From the NCBI RefSeq assembly GCF_030813635.1, contig NZ_JAUSUM010000002.1, positions 186,001 to 250,000 of the forward strand: a stretch of DNA of 64,000 bases. Direction: 5' to 3'. Below the pieces are notes generated by a model that made no database searches, was not told where the DNA came from, and was given only the letters and a program-made list of their open reading frames with translations. The stretch comes from Salibacterium salarium. Its GTDB lineage: Bacteria; Bacillota; Bacilli; Bacillales; Marinococcaceae. Shown here piece after piece: positions 37,447 to 47,172 of the stretch; position 1 is the first letter of the stretch, and each line of letters opens with the position of its first letter. The translations under genes and the position numbers were made by a program.

Positions 37447-37950
37447 TTAAACGACACGAAATCCTGTCACGTGAGTGATGGGATTTTCTTTGTTACTGCC
37501 ATCACCGTAATAAACATGAACGGGTCCTGTCTCTTTTAAAGGTTCTCCGTCTTTTGAAAAACCAGTCACAAACTGCAGGGCATCTTGGAGATTTACTGTA
37601 TGTTCTGTTCCATCTGATGTTTCAACAACTACTTGTTTTGCGTCTGCTTCTGGTTCTGCATTTTCTAAAAAAGATCGAAAAGGCATGGCGAACGTCCCAT
37701 GGATGAGCTGTTCCTTTTTCGAACGAACTTGATTGGTTTCCGAACGTTTTGGAGCATCAACTCCTTTGGTTATTTCTTTATCCCATTGTTCGGAAACGGA
37801 TTTTTGGTAAGCCTCTATTTCTTCTTGCTTTCTGTTTTCTTCTCCCGACCACGTTGTTAAATCAATTTTTCGATCGTCAAATATCCAAACGGTCGGATCA
37901 ATAGTAATTTGATATTTAATATTTCCGTGAATAAAAACAATAAAATCCAA
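37447..37950 (-). CDS. ylaL: YlaL-family protein of unknown function
   Basis: A 167-residue protein beginning (M)DFIVFIHGNIKYQITIDPTVWIFDDRKIDL, the typical YlaL start, with a middle QWDKEITKGV segment and a C-terminal GPVHVYYGDGSNKENPITHVTGFRVV. No catalytic motif recognised. The start is taken as TTG 37948-37950, because AGGAGGAAGGAAAG lies just upstream; the in-frame ATG 37971 would overlap this Shine-Dalgarno. Position beside ylaK matches B. subtilis. Confidence 0.8.
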   Translation of the reverse strand: MDFIVFIHGNIKYQITIDPTVWIFDDRKIDLTTWSGEENRKQEEIEAYQKSVSEQWDKEITKGVDAPKRSETNQVRSKKEQLIHGTFAMPFRSFLENAEPEADAKQVVVETSDGTEHTVNLQDALQFVTGFSKDGEPLKETGPVHVYYGDGSNKENPITHVTGFRVV

Positions 37951-38076
37951 TGACTTTCCTTCCTCCTTCATTAACCTATCAAACTTATCCTAACATATTT
38001 TCTTTTCTGTATGAGAACAGAGTCACTCGTTCAAACTAAGATTTAACATAGGATAGATGTAAAAAGGGGCGGCCTT

Positions 38077-39027
38077 ATGGATGATTTGTTTATTAAACAG
38101 GAGGAATTAACGGCGCTAGTGAATAAGATTCGATCCGTTGCTAAGAAAGGAAAAATAGCTTCTTATATTCCGGCGTTGAAGGAGTCTAATCCTAATGATT
38201 TTGGATGTGTGATATATAATGGAAGGGAAAGAATAGAAGCGGGGGATACAGACGTTCTTTTTACTATGCAAAGTTCTTCTAAAATATTAAGCCTTGCGCT
38301 TGCATTAATGGATCAAGGTGAAGATACAATCTTTTCTAAAGTGGGAATGGAACCTACAGGCGATCCATTTAACACAGTACAAGCATTAGAAGAAGAAAAT
38401 CCCTCCAAACCTTTGAACCCAATGATTAACGCCGGAGCTCTTGTGGTGACAAGTTTATTAGCCGGAGATACAGCAGAGGAAAAAATTAACCGATTACTTC
38501 GATTTATTCGTGAATTAACAGGTAATAAAAGCATACAAGTTTGTGAAAAAACGGCGGCTTCTGAAAAGAAAAATGCCAACTTAAATCGTTCTTTATGTTA
38601 TTTTATGAAAAGTCACGGAATCCTGGCAGGAGACGTAGAAACGATATTAGACGCGTATATTAGACAGTGTTCGATATTAGTAAGTTGTGAAGATTTAGCA
38701 AAAATCGGAAGTATTATAGGAAATAATGGAAAAAACCATAATAATCAAAAAAGTATTATTCCAGCACGCATTGCAAAAATAATAACCACATTCATGATTA
38801 CATGCGGCATGTATAATGCTTCGGGTTCATTTGCAATGAAAGCTGGAATTCCAACAAAAAGTGGCGTTTCAGGTGCACTTTTAAGCGGACTTAAAGATGG
38901 AACGGGTATAGGTGTATACAGTCCTCCGCTTGATAGTAAAGGAAACAGTGCAGCTGGTGTTCAATTTTTAGAAAAGATTTCCGATGACTACAACTTAAGT
39001 ATATTTAGCACATATCGAAATAGTTAG
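38077..39027 (+). CDS. glsA: Glutaminase
   Basis: Hydrolyses L-glutamine to glutamate and ammonia. The 316-residue serine-dependent enzyme of the beta-lactamase fold has FTMQSSSKILSLALAL with the Ser-x-x-Lys nucleophile, NPMINAGALVVTSLL, and the C-terminal KSGVSGALLSGLKDGTGIGVYSPPLD. Equivalent to B. subtilis ylaM by sequence and by position between ylaL and ylaN. Start ATG 38077 follows AAAAGGGGCGG. Probably monocistronic. Confidence 0.96.
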   Translation: MDDLFIKQEELTALVNKIRSVAKKGKIASYIPALKESNPNDFGCVIYNGRERIEAGDTDVLFTMQSSSKILSLALALMDQGEDTIFSKVGMEPTGDPFNTVQALEEENPSKPLNPMINAGALVVTSLLAGDTAEEKINRLLRFIRELTGNKSIQVCEKTAASEKKNANLNRSLCYFMKSHGILAGDVETILDAYIRQCSILVSCEDLAKIGSIIGNNGKNHNNQKSIIPARIAKIITTFMITCGMYNASGSFAMKAGIPTKSGVSGALLSGLKDGTGIGVYSPPLDSKGNSAAGVQFLEKISDDYNLSIFSTYRNS

Positions 39028-39153
39028 TCATGTTTACTAGACGATTTTAGGAATGTCTGAAAAATTTTATAGTATTCTTCCTACGTTCTGTTGCATTTTT
39101 TTGATATAGTCGATAAGATAGGGTACAGGAGCTAATAAGTAGGAGGGATCACC

Positions 39154-39438
39154 TTGAGCGTAGAGGCGCAAACGGAACATAAAGAAAAAGCATTCGCCTT
39201 GCTTAAAGCCGACGCAGAACGGATCCGTAAGTTAATCGAAGTACAAATGGACAATCTTACACTGCCGCAATGCCCTCTTTATGAAGAGGTTTTGGATACG
39301 CAAATGTTTGGTCTTTCTCGTGAAATTGATTTTGCTATCCGTTTAAACTTAATAGACGAAGAAACGGGCAAACAAATTTTATCGGAACTTGAACGAAAAC
39401 TATCAGCGTTCCATGAAGCAGCGATCGGTAGCAAATAA
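39154..39438 (+). CDS. ylaN: YlaN (UPF0358 family)
   Basis: A 94-residue small helical protein; [30 protein letters not shown] is strongly conserved. YlaN is essential in B. subtilis under usual conditions, and work on staphylococcal and Bacillus YlaN links it to iron homeostasis through Fur. Start is TTG 39154 after GTAGGAGG. Monocistronic, closed by a good terminator. Confidence 0.92.
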   Translation: MSVEAQTEHKEKAFALLKADAERIRKLIEVQMDNLTLPQCPLYEEVLDTQMFGLSREIDFAIRLNLIDEETGKQILSELERKLSAFHEAAIGSK

Positions 39439-39441
39439 CTG

Positions 39442-39478
39442 GAACCAGGCTATTCCACGGAGTAGCTTGGTTCTTTTT
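39442..39478 (+). terminator. ylaN terminator
   Basis: GAACCAgGCTA / TAGCtTGGTTC stem followed by TTTTTT. Confidence 0.88.
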
Positions 39479-39511
39479 TAAAAGATAAGAGAAAGAATTT
39501 ATAAAATGTGG

Positions 39512-39606
39512 GGCGGATCTTGGGAGATTTTCTCAAGCTACGTTTTCCTTGTTGCAAAGCGATCTTTCAAATATCTTAAAAATTGCTTTGCAATAAGGAA
39601 TTTTTA
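39512..39606 (+). repeat. Hairpin-rich repeat-like segment upstream of pyc
   Basis: First part CGGATCTTGG....TTTTCTCAAG resembles the hairpin at 25231-25251. The second part is a 16 bp stem TTCCTTGTTGCAAAGC / GCTTTGCAATAAGGAA with one mismatch and a 24-base loop, followed by TTTTT. It lies upstream of the pyc promoter and would block read-through from ylaN. It fills most of the gap 39439-39759. Confidence 0.55.
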
Positions 39607-39637
39607 CTCATACAATGATTTTTAGAAACAAATTTTT

Positions 39638-39665
39638 TTGACAGATTTTTTAGAAGTGTTATGAT
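39638..39665 (+). promoter_or_regulatory. Sigma-A promoter of pyc
   Basis: Consensus TTGACA, a 16-base spacer, then TATGAT. The predicted leader is about 88 nt and contains a small GATAT/ATATC hairpin. Confidence 0.8.
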
Positions 39666-39759
39666 AAATTATATTTAGAATTGTCAGTAAAAAACAAAAG
39701 GGATATAGCTCTTTGTATATCTGACTGAGTGGAGAGTAACTATACCAAGGAGGAATTTG

Positions 39760-42700
39760 ATGAATGGCTTAGGAAACATTAGAAAAGTTATGGTGGCAAA
39801 CCGCGGTGAAATTGCAATAAGAATTTTCCGCGCCTGCACCGAATTACATATTCGCACGGTTGCGATTTATTCGAAAGAAGATACAGGTGCATTTCACCGT
39901 TATAAAGCAGATGAGGCTTATCTTGTCGGAGAAGGTCAAAAACCGATAGATGCCTACTTAGATATTGAAAGTATCATTGAAACAGCTAAAGCGAATGATG
40001 TAGATGCAATTCATCCGGGATATGGATTTTTGTCAGAAAATCTTGAATTCGCAGAGCGTTGTGAACAAGAAGGTATTATATTTATCGGTCCAGGGACTGA
40101 ACATCTAAACATGTTTGGTGATAAAGTAAAAGCCCGTGAGACAGCAATAAAAGCAGATATTCCGGTAATTCCGGGAAGTGATGGTCCTGTTTCCGGAATT
40201 GAAGAAGTGAAACAATTTGCTGAAAACCACGGCTATCCTTTTATTATTAAAGCGTCTCTTGGCGGTGGCGGACGAGGAATGAGAATTGTTCGTAATCCGG
40301 AATCATTAAACGAGGCGTATGATCGAGCAAAATCTGAGGCAAAATCTGCATTTGGAAGCGACATTGTGTATGTAGAAAAGTTCATTGAAAATCCAAAGCA
40401 TATTGAAGTGCAAATTCTCGGAGATAACGAGGGAAATATTGTTCACCTGTATGAAAGAGATTGCTCCGTACAGCGTCGTCATCAAAAAGTTGTAGAAATT
40501 GCTCCGAGTGTAGCCTTGAGCGAAAAGCTTCGTGAAGACATTTGCGATGCGGCTGTGAAACTAGCTAATAATATAAAATATAGAAATGCTGGTACAGTAG
40601 AATTTCTCGTTAACGATAAGGAAGAATTTTTCTTTATTGAGGTGAATCCTAGAATCCAGGTTGAGCACACGATTACAGAAATGATTACTGGTGTTGATAT
40701 CGTTCAATCGCAATTATATATTGCTGCTGGTAAAACACTTCATGATAAAGAACTTGCTTTACCGAACCAAGATAATATCAAGACAATCGGTTATGCAATT
40801 CAATCTCGTGTGACAACCGAAGACCCATCAAATAATTTCCTCCCTGACACCGGGAAAATTAATGCCTATCGTTCTAGTGGCGGTTTTGGCGTTCGTTTAG
40901 ATGCCGGAAACGGGTTTCAAGGTGCTGTGATTACACCTCACTATGACTCTTTATTAGTGAAAGTATCAACGTGGTCACTGAGTTTTGAAGGTGCTGCAGC
41001 AAAAATGCTTCGGAATCTAAGAGAATTCCGAATTCGTGGTATTAAAACAAATATTGCCTTTTTAGAAAATGTTGTGCAACATGAAAACTTTTTATCTGGT
41101 GAATATGACACATCCTTTATTGATTCCACACCTGAACTGTTCGTGTTTCCGAAACGAAAAGACCGTGGAACGAAGATGCTTACATTTATCGGAGAGACTA
41201 TTATTAATGGCTATCCAGGTTTGGAAAATGATAAAAAGCCTATATTTGAACAGCCGGAACTGCCGACTATTAAGCGCAGTGAACCAGTTCCTGAAGGAGC
41301 CAAACAGGTGTTGGATCGCCAAGGTCCGGAAGGTTTAGCCGATTGGGTAAAAAATAAGAAAGAAGTACTTTTAACAGATACAACATTCCGGGATGCTCAC
41401 CAATCCTTGCTTGCAACACGTTTTCGCACAAATGACTTGAAGAAGGCAGCTGAACCTACGGCAAGACTGCTTCCAAATTTATTTTCTGAAGAAATGTGGG
41501 GCGGTGCAACATTCGATGTGGCAATGCGCTTTTTGCATGAAGATCCATGGGAACGTCTTTTGCAAATAAGAGAAAAAATGCCAAACGTGCTGATGCAAAT
41601 GCTATTGCGTTCTTCAAATGCTGTAGGATACAAAAACTATCCGGATAATGTCATTAAAGAATTTGTTGAAAAGTCAGCAAGTGCGGGTATCGATGTTTTC
41701 CGTATCTTTGATTCATTGAACTGGGTTGACGGCATGAAGCTCACAATCAATGAAGTGCGGGAACAAAATAAAATTGCAGAAGCCTCTATGTGTTACACAG
41801 GTGATATTTTAAATCCACACCGTGATAAGTACGACCTAAAATACTATAAAAATCTGGCAAAAGAACTTGAACAAGCAGGTGCTCACATTCTGGGTATTAA
41901 GGATATGGCAGGTTTATTAAAGCCAGAAGCTGCTTATCAGCTAATTACAGAGCTGAAAGAGACGATTGATATACCAGTACATCTGCACACACATGATACA
42001 AGCGGCAACGGTATTTTCTCTTATGCCCGTGCTATTGAAGCTGGTGTGGACATTGTCGATGTGGCTGTTAGTTCAATGGCAGGCCTGACATCTCAACCAA
42101 GCGCAAATAGTTTGTATTATGCTTTGAAGGGAACAGAACGCCAGCCTAACATTGATATCAAAGCACTCGAAGAATTGAGTCAATATTGGGATTATACAAG
42201 AAAGTATTATCAAGGGTTTGAAAGTGGCATGAACTCTCCTCATACAGAAGTTTATGAGCATGAAATGCCAGGAGGCCAATATAGTAACTTGCAGCAGCAG
42301 GCGAAAGCTGTTGGACTTAAAGGACGTTGGAATGAAGTCAAAGACATGTATCGTCGAGTGAATGATATGTTTGGTGATATCGTAAAAGTTACACCTTCAT
42401 CTAAAGTAGTTGGAGATATGGCACTTTACATGGTTCAAAATGATTTGACTGAAGATGATGTCTACGAGAATGGGGAGAATCTTGACTTTCCTGACTCCGT
42501 AGTAGAATTGTTCCAGGGTCACCTCGGTCAACCTTATCAAGGATTTCCGAAAGAGTTGCAACGGATTATTCTTAAAGGAAAAGAACCAATTACAAATAGA
42601 CCTGGTGAAAACCTAGAGCCAATTAACTTCCAAGAAATAAAAGAAGATTTGTACCATAAACTTGATCGTCAAGTAACAAGTCATGATATGATTTCGTATG

Positions 42701-43209
42701 CGTTGTATCCAAAAGTGTTCATGGATTTTGAGCGATTCCGTCAACAATTTGGAGATGTATCTGTTCTAGATACTCCGACGTTCTTCTATGGTCTACGGTT
42801 AGGTGAAGAAATTGAAGTAGAGATAGAACAAGGAAAGACCCTTATCGTTAAACTTATTTCTATATCTAAGCCGCAAGAAAACGGTAATCGTATTGTGTAT
42901 TTTGAATTGAACGGGCAACCGCGTGAAGTTATTATTAAAGATCAAAATGCAAAAACTACAGAAGCGGAACGCCCTAAAGTTGATAAAACAAATCCAAATC
43001 AAATTGGAGCTTCGATGCCTGGAACGGTTGTTAAAAAACTCGTTGAAAAGGGAGAAAAAGTAAAGAAAGGGGACCATCTCATGATTACGGAAGCTATGAA
43101 GATGGAAACTACAGTACAAGCCCCATTTGATGGAGAAATTAAAAATGTTCACGTAACAGACGGTGATACTATTGAATCCGGTGACTTGTTAATAGAGCTT
43201 GATAAATAA
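39760..43209 (+). CDS. pyc: Pyruvate carboxylase
   Basis: Biotin- and ATP-dependent conversion of pyruvate and bicarbonate to oxaloacetate, the main anaplerotic reaction. The 1149-residue single chain has an ATP-grasp biotin carboxylase (residues 1-450; KASLGGGGRGMRIV, EVNPRIQVEHTITE), a carboxyltransferase TIM barrel (about 530-820; DTTFRDAHQSLLATR), a PYC/OADA domain, and a C-terminal biotinyl domain with biotin Lys1114 in EAMKMETT. Start ATG 39760 follows AAGGAGG by 6 bases. It is the biotin consumer for bioB at 58.8 kb and a known target of c-di-AMP receptors in Firmicutes. Confidence 0.98.
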   Translation: MNGLGNIRKVMVANRGEIAIRIFRACTELHIRTVAIYSKEDTGAFHRYKADEAYLVGEGQKPIDAYLDIESIIETAKANDVDAIHPGYGFLSENLEFAERCEQEGIIFIGPGTEHLNMFGDKVKARETAIKADIPVIPGSDGPVSGIEEVKQFAENHGYPFIIKASLGGGGRGMRIVRNPESLNEAYDRAKSEAKSAFGSDIVYVEKFIENPKHIEVQILGDNEGNIVHLYERDCSVQRRHQKVVEIAPSVALSEKLREDICDAAVKLANNIKYRNAGTVEFLVNDKEEFFFIEVNPRIQVEHTITEMITGVDIVQSQLYIAAGKTLHDKELALPNQDNIKTIGYAIQSRVTTEDPSNNFLPDTGKINAYRSSGGFGVRLDAGNGFQGAVITPHYDSLLVKVSTWSLSFEGAAAKMLRNLREFRIRGIKTNIAFLENVVQHENFLSGEYDTSFIDSTPELFVFPKRKDRGTKMLTFIGETIINGYPGLENDKKPIFEQPELPTIKRSEPVPEGAKQVLDRQGPEGLADWVKNKKEVLLTDTTFRDAHQSLLATRFRTNDLKKAAEPTARLLPNLFSEEMWGGATFDVAMRFLHEDPWERLLQIREKMPNVLMQMLLRSSNAVGYKNYPDNVIKEFVEKSASAGIDVFRIFDSLNWVDGMKLTINEVREQNKIAEASMCYTGDILNPHRDKYDLKYYKNLAKELEQAGAHILGIKDMAGLLKPEAAYQLITELKETIDIPVHLHTHDTSGNGIFSYARAIEAGVDIVDVAVSSMAGLTSQPSANSLYYALKGTERQPNIDIKALEELSQYWDYTRKYYQGFESGMNSPHTEVYEHEMPGGQYSNLQQQAKAVGLKGRWNEVKDMYRRVNDMFGDIVKVTPSSKVVGDMALYMVQNDLTEDDVYENGENLDFPDSVVELFQGHLGQPYQGFPKELQRIILKGKEPITNRPGENLEPINFQEIKEDLYHKLDRQVTSHDMISYALYPKVFMDFERFRQQFGDVSVLDTPTFFYGLRLGEEIEVEIEQGKTLIVKLISISKPQENGNRIVYFELNGQPREVIIKDQNAKTTEAERPKVDKTNPNQIGASMPGTVVKKLVEKGEKVKKGDHLMITEAMKMETTVQAPFDGEIKNVHVTDGDTIESGDLLIELDK

Positions 43210-43212
43210 TAA

Positions 43213-43252
43213 GAAAAGAGGGTTGTCCCTATAACTGGGGCTTCCCTTTTTA
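43213..43252 (+). terminator. Probable weak pyc terminator
   Basis: AAAAGAGGG... / ...CCCTTTTT arms with an inner CCC/GGG pair, ending in a T-run. Confidence 0.5.
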
Positions 43253-43277
43253 TTGTGAGGAGCTGGAGAAGAGAAAG

Positions 43278-44696
43278 ATGAGGGTTCTTTGGTTTAGAAG
43301 AGATTTGCGTTTGTCTGATAACAAAGCAATGTACGAATTAGAAAAAGCCTTATCAGAAGATAGTGATGCCACTTGGGTTGCGATATTTCATTTAGACTCT
43401 TCGTTTCTAAATGAACAATGTCTACATCATGCCTATTTTTTTCAAAACGTCAAAGCATTTGAAGAAGAATGTGAAAGCAATGGGATTCACTTATATTATA
43501 TATATGGAGATGTACATACTGCATTTTCCGAATTGATTTATTATGTGCCTGAAATATCCGATGTGTATTTTAACGAAGATGAAGCGTCAGAAGAGGCAAA
43601 TCGTGACACGGAAATATCAGATTATTTAAGCGGTAAAGGTGTAAAAATGCATTCTTTTAAAGATGCCCATTTTCATGATTCGTCGGAAGTAAGAAAAAAA
43701 GATGGGGAGTACTACGAGGTTTTCACCCCATATTTAAAAAAGTGGAGAACACTACAAAAACCTAGACCATATCCTTGTTATTTGGCGAAATGGAAAGACA
43801 AGCAAGCTTCCTTAAGTATTCCTCAAACAAAAAAGAAAGATATACTTCATGACTTTATCTATCAAAGTGAGGTGCATTGGAACGCCATTTATGAAAGTGA
43901 TGCACACACTCGGCTGGATTGGTTTCTCAAAGAAACTTTAATGGGCTATGACGAAGAAAGAGACAAACTGGAAAGTGACGGTACAAGTAAATTGTCTCCA
44001 TTTATAAAAACTGGTCGGATTTCAGTTAGGACGATTTACGACAGCATGGCGTCTTCTATTGAAGAGGGGAGACGCGGGGCGGAAGCTTTTTTAACAGAAT
44101 TAGCCTGGCGCGATTTTTATAATATGATCCATGTTCATTACCCTTATCTAAAAAAGCAGGAATTAAAAGAAAAATATCGAAATATGCAGTGGAAGTTTAA
44201 TGAGGAACAATGGGAGAAATGGAAAAAAGGGGAAACAGGTTTTCCTATTGTCGATGCTGCTATGCGTCAATTAAATTCTGAAGGCTGGCTGCATAACCGA
44301 GGACGGATGATTGCGGCTTCTTTTCTTGTGAAAGATTACTTGTTCGATTGGAGACGGGGAGAGGACTATTTTAGGAAACAATTAATTGACTATGACTCTT
44401 CTTCTAATCCCGGCGGATGGCAGTGGGCGGCTTCAACAGGTACTGATGCGGTGCCATATTTTCGTGTTTTTTCTCCTACTCGCCAAAGCGAACGTTTCGA
44501 CCCGAAAGGTACGTATATTAAACGGTACATTCCGGAGTTAAAAGACGTTCCTGTTACTTATATTCATGAACCGTGGAAAATCGACAGTACTTTACAAGAA
44601 CAGTTTCATTGCATACTCGACCAAGATTATCCAAAACCTGATATTGATCATAAGGCAGCACGAACTCGAGCAATTAACATCTTTAAAGGAGTTTAA
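43278..44696 (+). CDS. phrB: Deoxyribodipyrimidine photolyase
   Basis: Light-driven repair of cyclobutane pyrimidine dimers. The 472-residue protein has an N-terminal antenna alpha/beta domain (MRVLWFRRDLRLSDNKAM) and a C-terminal FAD helical domain. The latter has GRISVRTIYD, TELAWRDFYNMI, the FAD/DNA motif GFPIVDAAMRQLNSEGWLHNRGRMIAASFLVKDYL and GWQWAASTGTDAVPYFRVFSP. Class I CPD photolyase layout. ATG 43278 follows AGGAGCTGGAG; pyc ends 68 bp upstream. Confidence 0.94.
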   Translation: MRVLWFRRDLRLSDNKAMYELEKALSEDSDATWVAIFHLDSSFLNEQCLHHAYFFQNVKAFEEECESNGIHLYYIYGDVHTAFSELIYYVPEISDVYFNEDEASEEANRDTEISDYLSGKGVKMHSFKDAHFHDSSEVRKKDGEYYEVFTPYLKKWRTLQKPRPYPCYLAKWKDKQASLSIPQTKKKDILHDFIYQSEVHWNAIYESDAHTRLDWFLKETLMGYDEERDKLESDGTSKLSPFIKTGRISVRTIYDSMASSIEEGRRGAEAFLTELAWRDFYNMIHVHYPYLKKQELKEKYRNMQWKFNEEQWEKWKKGETGFPIVDAAMRQLNSEGWLHNRGRMIAASFLVKDYLFDWRRGEDYFRKQLIDYDSSSNPGGWQWAASTGTDAVPYFRVFSPTRQSERFDPKGTYIKRYIPELKDVPVTYIHEPWKIDSTLQEQFHCILDQDYPKPDIDHKAARTRAINIFKGV

Positions 44697-44702
44697 TATT
44701 AC

Positions 44703-45872
44703 ATGGATATTAGAAAAATGAATGCTTCACAAATGCGGCAGAGTCTGGAGTTAGATCAATTTGCGTTTCAATTCGAATTTTCAAAGGAAGAAAAGAAAAA
44801 TCATGAGCGGATGATGAAACCCGAAAATACATGGATTGCAGAAGAAAATGGGCAACTTTTGTCTAAACTAACCATTCTACCTGTAAATGTGTTCGTAGGC
44901 AGAGCAAGTCTGCCGATGGGAGGAATATCAAGTGTTGCGACCTGGCCGGAATCTCGCCGTGGTGGTTTAGTGAGAAAGTTGCTTGATGCAGCGCTGTTGG
45001 ATATGAGAGAACGCGGGTACGTTCTTTCTTTTCTTTATCCGTTTTCCATTGGATTTTATCGAAAGTTCGGTTGGGAGTTGTTTGCTGATACTGTTACTTG
45101 GGAAATTAAAAAAGAACAACTGCCGAAAAAAGGAGAAATTACAAACGGGACAATTCGGCGTATTCCGCCTGCTCAGTGGCCAATACTGCAAGACATTTAT
45201 CAAGCTTTTGCATATCAGTTCAACGGCATGGTGAACCGTACCGAATCGTGGTGGCGTTATACTGTGTTGAAGCAAAAAAAAGGTCAAATTGCTGTCTATA
45301 AAGATGAAGAGGGAATAGATAAAGGGTACCTTATATATAAAGTGAAAGAACGTTATATGACCATTCATGAATTCATCGCAATAGATGAGAACGCCCGTGC
45401 TCAATTGTGGAGTTTTATTGCTAATCACGATTCCATGATTGAAGGTGCGAAAATAAAGACGACTACAGAAGATCCTACTCGATTTATGCTTCCTGATCCA
45501 ATGATTAAAGAAACGAGAGACAGTTATTTTATGGCTCGTATAGTGGACATGAAAGCTTTTCTGGAACAATATCCGTTTCACCTAGAATACGGAGAAGAGC
45601 TTACGATAGAGACTACAGACAAAAATTGTTCATGGAACAATGGTGTTTTCTCAATAAAAAAAGAGGAGTGTAGTATCGAGGTAACAAAGCTTTCAAATGT
45701 AACAGAAGCAAAGATAACAATGGATATTAATACTGCAGCAGCTGTGTTACTAGGATATATTTCTGTTGAAACGGGAATCGCTACCAACAAAATAAAAGCT
45801 ACTGAACAAGATAAGGAGAAACTAGAGCGTGTTATCGTTAAGGAAAAACCCTTTATATATGACTTTTTCTAG
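44703..45872 (+). CDS. Eis-type GNAT N-acetyltransferase
   Basis: A 389-residue protein of the Eis family: an N-terminal GNAT domain (residues 1-150) with GGISSVATWPESRRGGLVRKLLDAAL as the acetyl-CoA pyrophosphate loop, a second GNAT-like domain, and a C-terminal SCP2-like domain (about 285-389) that closes the active site through its terminal carboxylate. Relatives acetylate aminoglycosides or protein lysines; the natural substrate here is unknown. It begins 6 bp after phrB, probably cotranscribed. Confidence 0.85.
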   Translation: MDIRKMNASQMRQSLELDQFAFQFEFSKEEKKNHERMMKPENTWIAEENGQLLSKLTILPVNVFVGRASLPMGGISSVATWPESRRGGLVRKLLDAALLDMRERGYVLSFLYPFSIGFYRKFGWELFADTVTWEIKKEQLPKKGEITNGTIRRIPPAQWPILQDIYQAFAYQFNGMVNRTESWWRYTVLKQKKGQIAVYKDEEGIDKGYLIYKVKERYMTIHEFIAIDENARAQLWSFIANHDSMIEGAKIKTTTEDPTRFMLPDPMIKETRDSYFMARIVDMKAFLEQYPFHLEYGEELTIETTDKNCSWNNGVFSIKKEECSIEVTKLSNVTEAKITMDINTAAAVLLGYISVETGIATNKIKATEQDKEKLERVIVKEKPFIYDFF

Positions 45873-45881
45873 ATGAGAGCA

Positions 45882-45919
45882 TTAAAAAGGTGGAGCGCGA
45901 TGGCTCCACCTTTTTAATA
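45882..45919. terminator. Bidirectional terminator between the Eis-type gene and ctaA
   Basis: TTAAAAAGGTGGAGC / GCTCCACCTTTTTAA, 15 bp perfect stem, T-run on both strands. The ctaA stop codon lies inside it. Confidence 0.93.
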
Positions 45920-46819
45920 GCTCTTTTTACGAGTACTAACCATTCCTAAATAACATAACACAGTAAATAATATACTAATGGTCAAAGAGTGAAACAATGC
46001 CGGTGTCAAATAAGTATTAGCGTATAATATTGATACTCCTGCCGTACCTTGTATGATTACAAGGACGAGTACAGCTGTACTTCCCCAAACGAGACTTTTA
46101 TAATGACGAAACTTCGAAATCGTCCATATCCACAAAATAAGGATAACAATGCTTAGTGAAATAGCAGCTATACGGTGAGTCAATTGAATACCTATTTGAT
46201 ACCCCAATGTACCATTAAGGTCAGGTAAAAACTCATTATTGCAGAGAGGGAATCCACTACATACATATGTAGCATCCGTGTGTTTCACGTATGCCCCCGT
46301 GTAAATAACGATATAGCAGTAAATAAGTACGAAAAACAAATAGTTTCGATACTTTCTTGAAACACTAATTACCGGAGCGTGCTTTTTATCTTCAAATGCA
46401 AGTATATTTAGCAAAACAACAGAAGCAAAAGAAATGGCCGATATTCCAAAATGCAGAGCAAGTACGATATCGGAATTACCCCAAATTACAGCACCTGCTC
46501 CCATCAAACCTTGGAAAATGATAAACAAGACTGCCATTAAAGCCATAAATTTTGTTTCTCTCATATGTGACAATTTGTTCCATGACCATATAGCCAATAT
46601 AATAACAAAAAGACCCATTAAACCCGACCAAGCTCTATGAGTATATTCAATCAAAGTTTCCATCGTTTGAGTTTGTGGAACAAGTTCACCAAAGCATAAT
46701 GGCCAAGTGGCACCACACCCGTCACCGGAACCAGTTTTTGTAACTAGAGCCCCTTGTAATAAAACAATCAACATGCCGATAGAAGTAATAATACCAAATA
46801 TTTTAAGTCCTTTATGCAA
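45914..46819 (-). CDS. ctaA: Heme A synthase
   Basis: Oxidises the C8 methyl of heme O to heme A for the caa3 oxidase. The 301-residue protein has eight membrane spans with the paired helical bundles of the family. Heme histidines lie in IEYTHRAWSG, LALHFGISA, QLTHRIAA and ALFHSLTIS. The loop cysteine pairs CGATWPLC and CSGFPLC are typical of the Bacillus type. It is divergent from ctaB, the usual arrangement. Confidence 0.95.
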   Translation of the reverse strand: MHKGLKIFGIITSIGMLIVLLQGALVTKTGSGDGCGATWPLCFGELVPQTQTMETLIEYTHRAWSGLMGLFVIILAIWSWNKLSHMRETKFMALMAVLFIIFQGLMGAGAVIWGNSDIVLALHFGISAISFASVVLLNILAFEDKKHAPVISVSRKYRNYLFFVLIYCYIVIYTGAYVKHTDATYVCSGFPLCNNEFLPDLNGTLGYQIGIQLTHRIAAISLSIVILILWIWTISKFRHYKSLVWGSTAVLVLVIIQGTAGVSILYANTYLTPALFHSLTISILFTVLCYLGMVSTRKKSY

Positions 46820-47064
46820 TTTTAATCACCTCCTCGTCTTATAGGAGAAAGACTTTCCTTTATATTTCTTAATATACTTATCGTAATGAAAATACGGGAA
46901 AAAAGTCAATTTTAAAAGAGTGAACATTTTAATAAGGATATAAAATGTGAAGATAGTGTGAAACTTTCTAAATTAATGAAACAATAATGAGTTTAGGATA
47001 TAATGTTTATAGTATGATATTGGGTGAAAAGCATAATTGCTGTTTCTCTCATTGTGTGGTTTTG

Positions 47065-47073
47065 TGGTACAAT
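47065..47073 (+). promoter_or_regulatory. Extended -10 promoter candidate for ctaB
   Basis: TGTGGTACAAT contains TG-N-TACAAT, an extended -10. It would give a leader of about 90 nt carrying a GAAACC/GGTTTC hairpin (47099-47123). The 353 bp ctaA-ctaB gap shows nothing else certain. Confidence 0.45.
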
Positions 47074-47172
47074 CTGATTATTAGTGAAGAATATCAGGGA
47101 AACCTGTCGAGTTACCTGGTTTCTTTATGAGATAATTGTTCCTGACCGCCAATTTAAAAGGGGGTGAAAGGT

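Noticed and set aside
39050-39080. CodY-box-like GAAAAATTTTA upstream of ylaN
   Set aside because: At least four mismatches to AATTTTCWGAAAATT, common by chance in AT-rich DNA.
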